Below, piece by piece: positions 52,035 to 61,986 of a stretch of DNA of 64,000 nucleotides. The first letter of the stretch is position 1; every line of letters starts with the position of its first letter. Below the pieces are notes generated by a model that was not told where the DNA came from, searched no databases, and worked only from the letters and a program-made list of their open reading frames with translations. This DNA comes from CAXSBA01 sp965277105. Its GTDB lineage: Bacteria; Spirochaetota; UBA12135; COTS27; CAXSBA01. The DNA is taken from positions 1,612,001 to 1,676,000 of the forward strand of contig OZ255710.1 in the NCBI GenBank assembly GCA_965277105.1. The letters are read 5' to 3'. The translations under genes were made by a program, and so were the position numbers.

Positions 52035-52063
52035 ATGATAAATTGAATAGTTATTATTGTCAA
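52035..52063 (-). promoter_or_regulatory. Strong flaA promoter
   Basis: On the minus strand TTGACA (plus 52058-52063), 17-bp spacer, TATCAT (plus 52035-52040); about 65 nt of leader to the ATG. The consensus -35 makes it the best promoter in the window. Confidence 0.75.
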
Positions 52064-52221
52064 GTTTTATTGGCATTAAAACTATAAAAAATTATAGTTG
52101 TAATTGAATGGTTAATTTATTGAAAGTAGTAAAATTTTTAATAAATTTTCAATTAAACTAATATTTTATAACTTTCGCCTATAAAAATATAGTGTAATTA
52201 TATTATTAATAAAATAAGAAA

Positions 52222-53616
52222 ATGAAAAAAAAACATTTTTTTATAATCATCATCATAACAATCGCGTTTAGTTGCTCTAGTCAGCAGTATAATAAAAAAA
52301 ATCATTCTCAAAATCTTCAAGCCCTTTTTTTAAATAAAGAGTTTAAAAAAGCTAGTGATTTATTAAAAAAGCAAATTAGATCAGCTCCGCAAAAAGATAG
52401 GTTGCTTTATTTATTGGAAATAGGTGCCCTTTTTCACTCCATCAACTCCTGGGAGAAAAGCAATCTCGCTTTATTGGAAGCCGAAGAAATTTTAGACAAT
52501 ACTTATAAAAGCATTTCTCAGGATATTAAGGGTTATTTTCTCAACGAATCTCAAAAAAATTACCGCCCAGAAGTATTTGAGAGAATTTTAGTTAAACTCT
52601 ATATTGCTTTGAATTTTTTATTTTTAGAGAAGCGGGAAAAAGCTTTAAGGTATTTTCAGAAGATTTCGCTTGATCAACGAATTATAAGAGATAGTGACAG
52701 TAGTTATCAGCAAAATACTTTAGCTAGGTACCTGTACGCTATTTTAGCTGAGTCACTAGGCTATTATAACCAAGCTAGGGTGCAGTATAATAATTTACTG
52801 GCAAGCAAATATCGAGAAGACGAGATAAAAGCCAACTTACTACACTTAGCGCAAAAAGAAAAAGACTTTGAAAATATAGAGAAATTTAGTAATTATACTA
52901 ATACTTTAGCCTTTTACAGCACGAATCTTAATGTTACTAATTCTTTAGAAGGCTATGGAGAATTAGTGATTATTTATGAATATGGGGTGGCCCCTTATAA
53001 GAAAAGTAGGGGTAGAATTGGCAATGACCCTAATTTTATGCCTTTTTTACAGACGAGTTACCTATTAGCCATCGCTAGGAATAATAGTTTAGCCATTGCT
53101 GATACCTCTGTTTTACTGCAATTTATCAAAAGCTCAGAAAACCCCATCCCAGTTTATACGCTAAAAGAAAATTATAACGATAATCCAAGCCTAACTTTTA
53201 ATTTAAATGAAGGAAATTTTTCTACTAGGCTTACTGATGACTACCATAAGGTAGTTATTCAAAACTACAACCAAAACTACAACCGTTATGTAACGGCTAA
53301 TGTTAGTAAGATTTTTAGTAAAATAATGATAGCCTCGCTTAGTAGTGAGGTGATTAATCAAACAACGGGGAATGCTTATTTGGGGCTGCTTTCTAGTCTT
53401 TTTTCTGGAGCAATGATCTCGGCTAGTATTAAAGCAGATTTAAGGTCCTGGAGCTTGCTTTTTAAAAGTGTGCAATTAAAACGACTCCGCTTGGCTCCCG
53501 GAGATTATAACTTTTTTATTGAAAATGATTTAAACTATCGTTATCTAAATTTATCTTCTAAAAGCATTGCCATTGAAAAAGGCAAAACGGTTTTTCTTAA
53601 AGTAAGAGGTTTTTAG
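52222..53616 (+). CDS. TPR lipoprotein, COG3014-like
   Basis: 464 residues. Lipobox IAFSC (Cys18). The first half has TPR-like helices (LFLNKEFKKASDLLKKQI, REKALRYFQKI, YYNQARVQYNNLL). The second half, with GYGELVIIYEYGVAPYKKS, SLSSEVINQTTGNAYLGLLSS and DLRSWSLLFKSVQLKRLRLAPG, matches the uncharacterised COG3014 group. It is an envelope protein of unknown task. The stop overlaps the GTG start of pgeF (TAGTG). Confidence 0.75.
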   Translation: MKKKHFFIIIIITIAFSCSSQQYNKKNHSQNLQALFLNKEFKKASDLLKKQIRSAPQKDRLLYLLEIGALFHSINSWEKSNLALLEAEEILDNTYKSISQDIKGYFLNESQKNYRPEVFERILVKLYIALNFLFLEKREKALRYFQKISLDQRIIRDSDSSYQQNTLARYLYAILAESLGYYNQARVQYNNLLASKYREDEIKANLLHLAQKEKDFENIEKFSNYTNTLAFYSTNLNVTNSLEGYGELVIIYEYGVAPYKKSRGRIGNDPNFMPFLQTSYLLAIARNNSLAIADTSVLLQFIKSSENPIPVYTLKENYNDNPSLTFNLNEGNFSTRLTDDYHKVVIQNYNQNYNRYVTANVSKIFSKIMIASLSSEVINQTTGNAYLGLLSSLFSGAMISASIKADLRSWSLLFKSVQLKRLRLAPGDYNFFIENDLNYRYLNLSSKSIAIEKGKTVFLKVRGF

Positions 53617-54275
53617 TGAAAAAAATTTATTGCAAGACTCTTAATAAAGGAGAAAAAAAACAGATAACGGAATTACTTGCTAAGAAAAATACTATTAGGC
53701 TGCAGCAAGTGCACGGAAATAAAATCTTGGCTTTAAAAGGGAATAAAAGTTTAGTAAAATATTATCAAGGTGAATTAGGTAGAGAATACGATGGGGTTAT
53801 CACAGATCAAGAAAACCTTTATCTAACGATTAAGCACGCGGATTGTTGCCCGGTCTTTCTCTATAGCGAAGATAAAACAATTATTGGGATGCTCCATTGT
53901 GGCTGGCGCTCGGTTCAAAAAGGAATTATTGAAGAAACTAGAGAAATTTTAAAAAAAAAATTCCAAATTAACCAAAAAATTTTCTTTTCCTTAGGTCCGG
54001 CTATTTGTCAAAAGTGCTACGTTGTTGGGGAAGATTTAGTAAAAGAGTTTGTGATTATTATTAAACAATACCAGCTTAATGGAAAAAATTACTTTATTTC
54101 TAAAGAAAATAATCTTTTTTTTGATTTAAAAAAGATTATTCGCGACATTAGTGTAAAAAATGGATTTTATTTTCAAAAAAGCTCTCGCATATGCACTTTA
54201 GAGCATGATGATTATTTTTCTCATCGAGAAAATAAAACGTTAGGAAGAAATATTAGTTTTATTGTTAAAAAATAA
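53616..54275 (+). CDS. pgeF: Laccase-domain protein PgeF/YfiH
   Basis: 219 residues starting at a GTG that shares its first G with the stop of the upstream gene. LQQVHGNKIL, the HADCCPVFLY copper/zinc Cys site, GMLHCGWRSVQKG, GPAICQKCYVVGEDL and LGRNISFI are the family blocks. Members were called polyphenol oxidases; PgeF in E. coli corrects wrong amino acids in peptidoglycan precursors, and others act on purine nucleosides. The role here is not settled by sequence. Confidence 0.9.
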   Translation: MKKIYCKTLNKGEKKQITELLAKKNTIRLQQVHGNKILALKGNKSLVKYYQGELGREYDGVITDQENLYLTIKHADCCPVFLYSEDKTIIGMLHCGWRSVQKGIIEETREILKKKFQINQKIFFSLGPAICQKCYVVGEDLVKEFVIIIKQYQLNGKNYFISKENNLFFDLKKIIRDISVKNGFYFQKSSRICTLEHDDYFSHRENKTLGRNISFIVKK

Positions 54276-54377
54276 CTTTTTTTATTGAGAAATCTTTACT
54301 ATAATAAAAGCTATAATATATATTATACTTGCTAGTACCAAAACTTGTTGGTGCTAAAATTATCCTTAAGGATCCCT

Positions 54378-57300
54378 ATGAAATATCTAAAACACTTAAA
54401 ATATTTGTATTCATTCCCAGTTCTATTAGCTATCATCGTGCTTTGTATTACTTTATGGATTAACCAACTAGATGAAGAAAACGATGATTTTAACATATTT
54501 TCTACTTTTGAAAATGTTTTAATGGATTTGCGTTTTAATCTTCGCGAAGGAGTTGTGCAGGATATTGATTATGATAACAATCTTTTTATTTCTCAGGAAA
54601 GCAAAGTCATAACTATCGATCAAGAAGCCTTGACTAAAATTGGTAAGTGGCCTTGGAGTCGTAATGTGCATGCGGAATTTCTCAATAAAGTTCAGAAATT
54701 TTCTCCTAAATTAGTTCATCTTGATATTTTATTTAGCCTAGAAGAAGAAGTTCCGATTAATAAAAATGAGACTAAAGAAAACATTCAAACTATAAAGCGT
54801 TACTTTAAAAAACTAGATGATGAGTTTGCAGAAGCACTTAAAAAAAACGATAATGTCTATATTGATCAGTACTTGCTCTATGACCAAATCCCGGTTTTTG
54901 ATGAAGAATATTTGAATAGATTAAAACTAAATGAAGAAAAACTGAAAAAACTAGCCGTCAAACCGGATTATAAAATTACCTCACCAGTTTATCGTTATAC
55001 GGATCCCTTAGTAGAAAAATTTTTTGTTAACGCTAATTTAGGTATTATTAATGCCATACCCGACCACGATGAAATCCTTAGAAAAGCCACTTTAATTTTT
55101 CCCTATCAAGATGCTGACAAGAAAATCTATTATTTATCCTCGCTTTTTTTAGAGTTAGTTAAAGATTATTTTCTTATTGAAAATGAGAATATCAAAGTTG
55201 GTAAAGAATTTTTAGTATTAGAGAATGCTCTTGTCCCAAAGCTAGAGAAAGAAACTAAAAATCCCTTAGTAGAGTTGGTTGATATGAGTGCTATAAAAAA
55301 TAAAATCCATTCTTTTAGGCAAAAAAAATATGACAATAATTTATTTAATTTATTTGTTATTTTATTTAATACCACGTATAAAAACGATTCGTTTAAAACT
55401 CCAGATTATCCAATAAAGTTAATTAAAATTGCTGAAGATAAATATGAATTACTAAACGGGAAGGAAATTTTCGATGCGGCCCTAGCTTTAGATTCTAAAA
55501 AAATTAAAATCATTTTTTATGAAAAAAATAATATTACTGTCCCTTTGGTAAAAAATAAAGATGGCAACCCGTATGCTATGAATATTAATTACGCCAACCG
55601 CGAAGAAGTGACTATCATTACTGAAGAAAACCAAGAAAATAAAAGATTATACCCAACTCAAAGTTATGCGGATGTTTATTTTCAGACTTTTCTGCCCGAT
55701 TTGCCGAATGCAGCAGAAGCTGGAGAAGATTTTTTAATTGAAGATAATTTAGAAATAAAAAAGTGGTTTAATGATTTTGTGGCTAATAAAAGGAATGAGA
55801 TTGTTAAGTATGTGTTTGACCGAGAAAATTCGACTGATATTAATTTAGTGTTTGATTATGTTCTTAATGAAAATCTTTATGATGGGGCTTTCTTTTTTTA
55901 TGATTTATTCCTTAATCAAGAAAATCAAGAAAAATATCCATTTGATGAAAAAAAATATAAAGATTTTCTAAATTCTTTTTTTATTCAAAATAGATTAATC
56001 CTTAATCACCCTTTACAAAATACTTTAGCTTTAAGCCATCCTTTGTTAAATGATTTTTTATTGAACGAAAAAGTAGTCATTGATTCTTTAATTAACGAAT
56101 ACATTAATAACTATAGTCAATTCTACAATAAGATTCTTTTGGTGGGGGCTTTTGCCCCGGGGATGGCAAGGGATGTGCATAAGACCACTTATGATGAAAT
56201 GTTTGGGATAACGACTATTTTAAATGTTGTTAACACAATGATTAAACAAAATTTTTTGATTAATTCCACCAAAAATCAGTTGTATATAGCGATGTTTTTT
56301 GCTTGTTTCTTTTTTTCTTTGAGTTACTCGGCTTTAAAAAATTATTGGAAATATATATTCTTTGCTATTTTTAGTTTTTTAATTTTTATTTTCTCGGTTT
56401 TTTTGTTTGAAGAATACAGCTTTTTATTAAATACCACTCCTTTTTTATTTGCGAATTTAACCATTTTTACGGTAGTTACGCTTTATAGTTTATTGTACGA
56501 AGAGAGGGATAAAAAATACCTTAAAGAAATGTTTTCTAACTATTTAGCTCCTGAGGTAATTGACACGATGTACCAGTCCAAGCAGTCCATCAAGCTGGGC
56601 GGGGATGAAAAAAATATTACTGCTTATTTTACCGATATTCAAGGGTTTTCTTCTTTTTCGGAAATCCTTACTGCCGAGCAATTGGTAGAATTACTGAACG
56701 AATACTTAGGAGCAATGACTGATATTTTGTTAGAGCAAGGAGGAACTTTAGATAAATATGAGGGGGATGCGATAATTGCTTTTTATGGGGCCCCACTTGA
56801 GGTGGAAGATGCTGCCTTTAAGGCGTGTAAAACAGCTATTTTAATGCAAGAGAAACTTAAAAGATTAACCAAAAAATGGGAAAGCGAAAAAACTAATGAT
56901 CCTAATCGCATAAGAAAGAAAATTAGTGAAAAAGACTGGAATAGAAATGATAAATGGCCTAAGATAGTCCATAGTATGAAAATGAGGATAGGTATTAATT
57001 CAGGCAATATTGTAGTGGGGAACATGGGCAGTGAAAAGCGAAAAAACTACACCATGATGGGGGATGATGTAAACTTAGCGGCGCGCTTAGAATCAGCGGC
57101 TAAACAATACGGGATTTATTCCGTTGCTAGTAATAATACTTTCGAGCAAAAATGGATAAAAGATGGCCAAGAAGTAACGGTTAAAGATTTTTTTAACTAC
57201 CGTCTCATCGATAAAATAGTGGTAGTGGGAAAAGAAGAGCCGGTTTCTTTGTTTGAGATAGTCGCTTTAAAAGAAAAAACAACAAAAGAAGAAGAAGCGC

Positions 57301-57518
57301 TAATTGAAGTTTTTAACCAAGGGATGAAGGCTTATTTAAAAGCTGATTTTAAAAAAGCCATTACTTATTTTAAAGAATCGGATAAATTAGAGAGGTATCC
57401 TAACCAAAAGATTACTCCTTCTAAAGTGCTAATCAATAGATGCGGGGAATACATTAAAAATCCTAACTTAATAAATTCTAAAAAATGGGACGGAGTTTAT
57501 GTACTAACTAGTAAGTAG
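54378..57518 (+). CDS. CHASE2-domain adenylate/guanylate cyclase
   Basis: 1046 residues from the ATG at 54378 (AAGGA 6 nt upstream; the frame is open to 54345). One helix (about 12-32) leads into a very large extracytoplasmic CHASE2 region (about 35-630, with VITIDQEALTKIGKWPWSR), three helices (about 634-715), then a class III cyclase domain (about 745-945): TDIQGFSSFSE with the metal Asp, LDKYEGDAIIAFYG and MMGDDVNLAARLESA. The Lys and Asp pattern favours ATP as substrate. A short C-terminal TPR-like tail follows. It would make cAMP in response to an unknown periplasmic cue. Confidence 0.9.
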   Translation: MKYLKHLKYLYSFPVLLAIIVLCITLWINQLDEENDDFNIFSTFENVLMDLRFNLREGVVQDIDYDNNLFISQESKVITIDQEALTKIGKWPWSRNVHAEFLNKVQKFSPKLVHLDILFSLEEEVPINKNETKENIQTIKRYFKKLDDEFAEALKKNDNVYIDQYLLYDQIPVFDEEYLNRLKLNEEKLKKLAVKPDYKITSPVYRYTDPLVEKFFVNANLGIINAIPDHDEILRKATLIFPYQDADKKIYYLSSLFLELVKDYFLIENENIKVGKEFLVLENALVPKLEKETKNPLVELVDMSAIKNKIHSFRQKKYDNNLFNLFVILFNTTYKNDSFKTPDYPIKLIKIAEDKYELLNGKEIFDAALALDSKKIKIIFYEKNNITVPLVKNKDGNPYAMNINYANREEVTIITEENQENKRLYPTQSYADVYFQTFLPDLPNAAEAGEDFLIEDNLEIKKWFNDFVANKRNEIVKYVFDRENSTDINLVFDYVLNENLYDGAFFFYDLFLNQENQEKYPFDEKKYKDFLNSFFIQNRLILNHPLQNTLALSHPLLNDFLLNEKVVIDSLINEYINNYSQFYNKILLVGAFAPGMARDVHKTTYDEMFGITTILNVVNTMIKQNFLINSTKNQLYIAMFFACFFFSLSYSALKNYWKYIFFAIFSFLIFIFSVFLFEEYSFLLNTTPFLFANLTIFTVVTLYSLLYEERDKKYLKEMFSNYLAPEVIDTMYQSKQSIKLGGDEKNITAYFTDIQGFSSFSEILTAEQLVELLNEYLGAMTDILLEQGGTLDKYEGDAIIAFYGAPLEVEDAAFKACKTAILMQEKLKRLTKKWESEKTNDPNRIRKKISEKDWNRNDKWPKIVHSMKMRIGINSGNIVVGNMGSEKRKNYTMMGDDVNLAARLESAAKQYGIYSVASNNTFEQKWIKDGQEVTVKDFFNYRLIDKIVVVGKEEPVSLFEIVALKEKTTKEEEALIEVFNQGMKAYLKADFKKAITYFKESDKLERYPNQKITPSKVLINRCGEYIKNPNLINSKKWDGVYVLTSK

Positions 57519-57536
57519 TTAGGGCAATTTATTTTT

Positions 57537-58064
57537 ATGGCAATTAATCATTTTGAATTACCAACTACCACCAATGTTCGCCTCATTGATAAAATCGAGG
57601 GGGTTTATATTGCAGAGGGGGCGAAAGTTATCGGTAATGTTAGCATCGGAAAATTCTCTTCCCTTTGGTATAATAGCGTTGTGCGCGGGGATATTAATCG
57701 CATCACTATTGGGGAAAAAACTAATGTTCAAGATAATAGTGTTATTCATATTGCTAATGATCAGCCTACCATCATTGGAGATAACGTTACCATTGGACAT
57801 AATGCCATTATTCACGGGTGTACTATCGAAGATGGAGTTTTGATCGGTATGGGAGCAATTATTTTAAATGGAGCCGTTATTCAAAAAGGGTCAGTGATTG
57901 CTGCTGGCACGCTTATAAAAGAAAAAGAAGTTGTTCCTCCTTTTTCGCTTTACGTGGGGGTTCCAGGGAGAAAAATAAAAGCTTTAAGCGAAGAAAGTTA
58001 TAATAACAACCTTGGCTGGGCTGAGAAGTATTATCAATTATCTCTTAGGCATCAGAAAAAATAA
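57537..58064 (+). CDS. Gamma-carbonic anhydrase-like hexapeptide protein
   Basis: 175 residues of left-handed beta-helix repeats (IGKFSSLWYNSVVRGDINRI, NVQDNSVIHI, VTIGHNAIIHGCTI). The three zinc-ligand His positions of the YrdA/PaaY/CaiE group appear in VIHI, GHNAIIHG. It forms trimers and may hydrate CO2 or act on an acyl-CoA; the activity is not certain from sequence. It starts 18 bp after the cyclase gene. Confidence 0.87.
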   Translation: MAINHFELPTTTNVRLIDKIEGVYIAEGAKVIGNVSIGKFSSLWYNSVVRGDINRITIGEKTNVQDNSVIHIANDQPTIIGDNVTIGHNAIIHGCTIEDGVLIGMGAIILNGAVIQKGSVIAAGTLIKEKEVVPPFSLYVGVPGRKIKALSEESYNNNLGWAEKYYQLSLRHQKK

Positions 58065-58108
58065 AAAGAACATTTTATTGAAAATATAAAATTTATGATA
58101 ACGAAAAT

Positions 58109-58798
58109 ATGAAAAAAATTTTGCCTAAAATTATTATAGTTGCGACTATTACGATGATTATTTATCTTTTTAATCGATATGAGCTCGCTGATTATCTCAC
58201 TTTAGATTATATCAAAACTAATCAAGAAAGATTCAATACCCTTTATGAAGCCAGCCCTCTTTTTTACATTGCCGGATTTTTTATTATTTACGTTATTATG
58301 ACTGCTATTTCTTTACCGGGAGCTGTTATCCTAACGCTTTTATCCGGGGCCTTGTTTGGTTTAGTTATTGGGACAATTGTGGTTTCTTTTGCTAGCAGCA
58401 TAGGGGCCAGCTTAGCTTTTTTAATTTCTAGGTTTTTATTAAAAGATTTTTTTCAAAAAAAGTTCCGTAATTTTTTTGAAAAAATTAATCAAGGAGTTGA
58501 AAAAGAAGGCAAGTTTTATCTCTTCACTTTACGGCTTATCCCAGCTTTCCCTTTTTTTATTATTAACGTGGTGATGGGATTAACGAAAATTGATTTGAAA
58601 TCTTTTTATTGGGTAAGCCAGTTAGGGATGCTTTTAGGTACTGTCGTTTATGTCAATGCGGGAGCTAGCTTAGCAAACGTTAATAATTTAAGCGATATTT
58701 TATCTTTTAACATTATTATTTCTTTTGTTTTGATTGGGATATTTCCCATTATCACTAAAAAAGTATTAGAATTTTATAATAAAAAAAAGCAAGGATGA
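58109..58798 (+). CDS. TVP38/TMEM64 family membrane protein
   Basis: 229 residues with about six hydrophobic segments and the SNARE-associated/VTT core: SLPGAVILTLLSGALFGL, GTIVVSFASSIGASLAFLIS and LRLIPAFPFFIINVVMGLT. VTT proteins (DedA, TMEM64) move or scramble lipids. The next gene, a disulfide oxidoreductase, follows by 3 bp, a common pairing in other bacteria. Confidence 0.87.
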   Translation: MKKILPKIIIVATITMIIYLFNRYELADYLTLDYIKTNQERFNTLYEASPLFYIAGFFIIYVIMTAISLPGAVILTLLSGALFGLVIGTIVVSFASSIGASLAFLISRFLLKDFFQKKFRNFFEKINQGVEKEGKFYLFTLRLIPAFPFFIINVVMGLTKIDLKSFYWVSQLGMLLGTVVYVNAGASLANVNNLSDILSFNIIISFVLIGIFPIITKKVLEFYNKKKQG

Positions 58799-58801
58799 AT
58801 T

Positions 58802-60280
58802 ATGAGTAAATTCATTAAACCTAAAAAATTCCAGTACAACCTGGTTGTCTTAGGGGCTGGTTCTGGTGGTTTGGTTGCTTCTTATATTGCCGCTACGGTT
58901 AAGGCTAAAGTGGCGCTAATTGAAAAAAATGCAATGGGAGGAGATTGCCTTAATACGGGTTGTGTTCCTAGTAAAGCGCTCATTCGTTCAGCTAAAGCGG
59001 TTAACGAATTTAAAAAAGCTAGTAAACTGGGGATTGACGGGGCGAAGTATAAGGTGAATTTTAAAAAAGTTATGGAAGGGGTGAAGCAAGCTATTAAAAA
59101 AATTGCCCCTAATGATTCGGTCGAAAGGTACTCTAAGCTAGGGGTGGAGTGCTTTGAAGGGGAAGGAAAAATTTTATCCCCTTGGGAAGTAGAAGTTACC
59201 TTGAAAAATAAAACCAAAATGGTTTTAACGACGAAAAGCATTATCCTAGCTACTGGGGCGAGTCCTTTTGTTCCTCCTATCCCTAACCTGAAGAAAGTAA
59301 AATACTTAACCTCTGATAATTTATGGGGGATTAAGGAGCTTCCGAAAAAATTAGTAGTTTTAGGGGGTGGCCCAATTGGCTCGGAGTTGGCTCAGGCATT
59401 TGCCCGGCTTGGCTCTAAAGTAACTCAAATTGAAATGATGAATAGAATAATTAAAGTAGAAGATCAAGAGGTTTCTGCTTTACTAGAAGAGGAATTTAAA
59501 AAAGATGGGGTTAGTGTTTTGACTAATCATCAGGTTATTGGATTTGCTACTGCTAATTCACTTATTGTGGAATATTTTGACCATACTGGCAAAGCAAAAA
59601 CTAAAAAGATTAACTTCGATAAAATTTTAATAGCGGTAGGTAGAAAACCTAACCTTAAAAACTACGGGTTAGAAAAACTTAAGATAAAAACAAGAAAAAA
59701 TGGCACGGTTAAAGCTAATGATTTTATGCAAACTAATTACCCTAATATTTTTGTTTGTGGGGATATCACCGGGCCTTATCAGTTTACCCATATAGCTAGT
59801 CATCAGGCTTGGTTCGCTGCGGTGAATGCTTTATTTGGTAAGATTAAAAAGTTCAAAGTAGACTATTCGGTTATCCCTTGGTGCACTTATACTGACCCCG
59901 AAATAGCTAGGGTAGGGATTAATGAGCAAGAAGCTCGTGAGCAAGGGATAAGGTTTGAAGCTACTACTTTCCCTTTAGAGGAGTTGGACCGGGCTATTAC
60001 CGATAGATCAAATATTGGTTTTATTAAAGTTATCACCCCCAAAAATAGCGATAAAATACTAGGGGCTACGGTGGCTCATGCCCAGGCTAGTACGATGATT
60101 TTAGAATTTGTTGCTGCTATGAAAAATGGCTTTGGCCTTAACAAGATTTTATCGACTATTCATATTTATCCTTCTTTAGGGGAAGCTAATAAATACGTAG
60201 CTGGGCACTGGAAAAGAAAAAATGTTAATCCAATTATTTATTCCTTGGTTAAAAAATATCAAGATTGGATGAGATCCTAG
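58802..60280 (+). CDS. Class I pyridine nucleotide-disulfide oxidoreductase
   Basis: 492 residues. FAD site LGAGSGGLVAS, redox disulfide GGDCLNTGCVPSKAL (Cys49, Cys54), NAD site VLGGGPIGSELAQAF, VCGDITGPYQFTH and a dimer domain with CTYTDPEIARVG. It is of the mercuric-reductase-like / dihydrolipoamide dehydrogenase type, but the interface His-x-x-x-x-Glu of true Lpd is replaced (HIYPSLGEANK), so the substrate is unlikely to be lipoamide. It has no N-terminal metal-binding domain. Likely partner of the upstream TVP38 protein. Confidence 0.88.
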   Translation: MSKFIKPKKFQYNLVVLGAGSGGLVASYIAATVKAKVALIEKNAMGGDCLNTGCVPSKALIRSAKAVNEFKKASKLGIDGAKYKVNFKKVMEGVKQAIKKIAPNDSVERYSKLGVECFEGEGKILSPWEVEVTLKNKTKMVLTTKSIILATGASPFVPPIPNLKKVKYLTSDNLWGIKELPKKLVVLGGGPIGSELAQAFARLGSKVTQIEMMNRIIKVEDQEVSALLEEEFKKDGVSVLTNHQVIGFATANSLIVEYFDHTGKAKTKKINFDKILIAVGRKPNLKNYGLEKLKIKTRKNGTVKANDFMQTNYPNIFVCGDITGPYQFTHIASHQAWFAAVNALFGKIKKFKVDYSVIPWCTYTDPEIARVGINEQEAREQGIRFEATTFPLEELDRAITDRSNIGFIKVITPKNSDKILGATVAHAQASTMILEFVAAMKNGFGLNKILSTIHIYPSLGEANKYVAGHWKRKNVNPIIYSLVKKYQDWMRS

Positions 60281-60364
60281 TTCAGCGTTTTTATTAAATA
60301 CTAAATTATTTTCAATTTATAGTACTCCTTTTTAAGAATGGATAGAATTCTCCCAATATCATAA

Positions 60365-60370
60365 TATAAT
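60365..60370 (+). promoter_or_regulatory. -10 box 6 nt before start codon
   Basis: TATAAT followed by ATTTCT and the ATG at 60377; there is no ribosome site. This is the spacing expected for a leaderless transcript. Confidence 0.5.
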
Positions 60371-60376
60371 ATTTCT

Positions 60377-61408
60377 ATGTGGTATCTTCCTCTTTTAGAA
60401 AAAGGGCTCATCCCCGACACTGTTTTAAAACTAATCATTAAAATTTTAAACCGCCAAAAACTTCAGTCTTTAAAAAGTTCTACCGTTAAAGAAAATGAAT
60501 TTCTGCAGCAGCAAATTGCTCTTTTAAAAGAAAGTCCTTTAGCCATTAAAACCGACAGTGCTAATCAGCAGCATTACGAAGTTCCTGCTGAATTTTTCAC
60601 CTATGTTTTAGGAGAAAATTTGAAATACAGTAGCGCTTACTGGGAAAAAAATTACGCGGTTTCTCGTGACTTAGATCTTGCGGAAAAGAAGATGCTTTCC
60701 CTTTATAGCCAAAGAGGAGAATTTACTAATGGGCAGAAAATCTTAGAGTTAGGCTGCGGGTGGGGATCGCTGACTTTTTTTCTAGCGCAACATTTTCCTA
60801 AATCTAAAATAACAGCGGTTAGCAACTCCAAAGTGCAGAAAGCTTTCATTGTTAAAAAAGCCAAAAAACTTAAAATAAAAAATATCCAGGTGATTACCGA
60901 AGACATTAACCGCTTAAAGTTAAAAGAAAAGTTTGATAGGATAGTTTCGATTGAAATGTTTGAGCATTTAAGGAATTATAAAATGCTTTTCGAGAGATTA
61001 AATAATTGGCTTAAAGCCGATGGGAAATTGTTTATTCATATTTTTTGTCATCAAAAATACACTTACCCTTTTGAAGTGAAAGACAGTTTTGATTGGATGA
61101 GCAAGTATTTTTTTAGCGGAGGCATTATGCCTAGTAAAGAACTTTTCCTCTACTTCGCGGCCCCTTTAAAATTAGAAAAAATGTGGCTAGTAAATGGTGA
61201 GCATTACGCTAAAACCGCAGAAGCCTGGCTTTATAAGCACGATGCTAGCCAAGAAAAAATTCAAGCTCTTTTTAAGGGGCATTACCAGGAAGAAGCGAAA
61301 AAATACTTTTATTTTTGGAGGATATTTTTTTTAGCGGTAAAAGAGCTTTTTGCTTATGACAAGGGAAATGAATGGTTGGTTGCCCATTATTTGTTTTCTA
61401 AAAAATAA
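60377..61408 (+). CDS. Cfa-like SAM-dependent methyltransferase
   Basis: 343 residues. HYEVPAEFFTYVLG, LKYSSAYWE, SAM site ILELGCGWGSLTFFLA, IVSIEMFEHL and WMSKYFFSGGIMPSKEL fit the cyclopropane-fatty-acid synthase superfamily. The details are closest to the branch shared by proteobacterial proteins and plant N-methyltransferases rather than classical Cfa; it lacks the N-terminal lipid-binding domain of E. coli Cfa. It probably modifies membrane acyl chains. The NTF2-like gene follows by 15 bp. Confidence 0.82.
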   Translation: MWYLPLLEKGLIPDTVLKLIIKILNRQKLQSLKSSTVKENEFLQQQIALLKESPLAIKTDSANQQHYEVPAEFFTYVLGENLKYSSAYWEKNYAVSRDLDLAEKKMLSLYSQRGEFTNGQKILELGCGWGSLTFFLAQHFPKSKITAVSNSKVQKAFIVKKAKKLKIKNIQVITEDINRLKLKEKFDRIVSIEMFEHLRNYKMLFERLNNWLKADGKLFIHIFCHQKYTYPFEVKDSFDWMSKYFFSGGIMPSKELFLYFAAPLKLEKMWLVNGEHYAKTAEAWLYKHDASQEKIQALFKGHYQEEAKKYFYFWRIFFLAVKELFAYDKGNEWLVAHYLFSKK

Positions 61409-61423
61409 AAATGAAAAAACCAA

Positions 61424-61942
61424 ATGAAGAAATTAAAAATTTTATTAGCTTTTTTACTCTTGCCTTTATGGGGCGTATCTGAAAATTTCGATAAAGGAGA
61501 ACAAAAAATTATGTTAGCTCGCGAAAAAAAAACCATTGATTTTTTTGAAAAACTTTCGATTGACACCATTGATTTGGTGGATGAATTTTATGATCCCAAT
61601 GCCACCTTTTTGGATCCACTAGGAGAGCATCAAGGGGCTGAAAGCATCAAAAAATATTACCGCACTTTGTATAAAAACGTTATTAGCATTCACTTCGTTT
61701 TAGATAAGCAAACCATCGCTAAAGACACTCATATCTTGCCTTGGACTATGTATTTAAAAGCTAACGGACTTAATGGCGGCGAAGAAATAGTCGTAACGGG
61801 AATATCCAAAATAATTTTTTCTAAAAAGAATCAAGTGATTTATCATCGTGATTATTTTGATATGGGGGAGTTTGTTTATGAAAGAATTCCCGTGCTTAAA
61901 AGCATCATTGCCTTTATTAAGAAAAAACTTAAAAGTGATTAA
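61424..61942 (+). CDS. Exported NTF2/SnoaL-like protein
   Basis: 172 residues. A short signal peptide (LLAFLLLPLWGVSE) precedes a cone-shaped NTF2-like domain: FYDPNATFLDPLGEHQGAESIKKYY, WTMYLKANGLNGGEE and VIYHRDYFDMGEF. NTF2-like proteins often sit beside Cfa-like methyltransferases and may bind the lipid substrate. No catalytic role can be given. It is convergent with coaBC. Confidence 0.7.
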   Translation: MKKLKILLAFLLLPLWGVSENFDKGEQKIMLAREKKTIDFFEKLSIDTIDLVDEFYDPNATFLDPLGEHQGAESIKKYYRTLYKNVISIHFVLDKQTIAKDTHILPWTMYLKANGLNGGEEIVVTGISKIIFSKKNQVIYHRDYFDMGEFVYERIPVLKSIIAFIKKKLKSD

Positions 61943-61986
61943 ATAGTTTAACTGGAAATGAAAAAATTAGTAAGTTGCTTTTAGTC

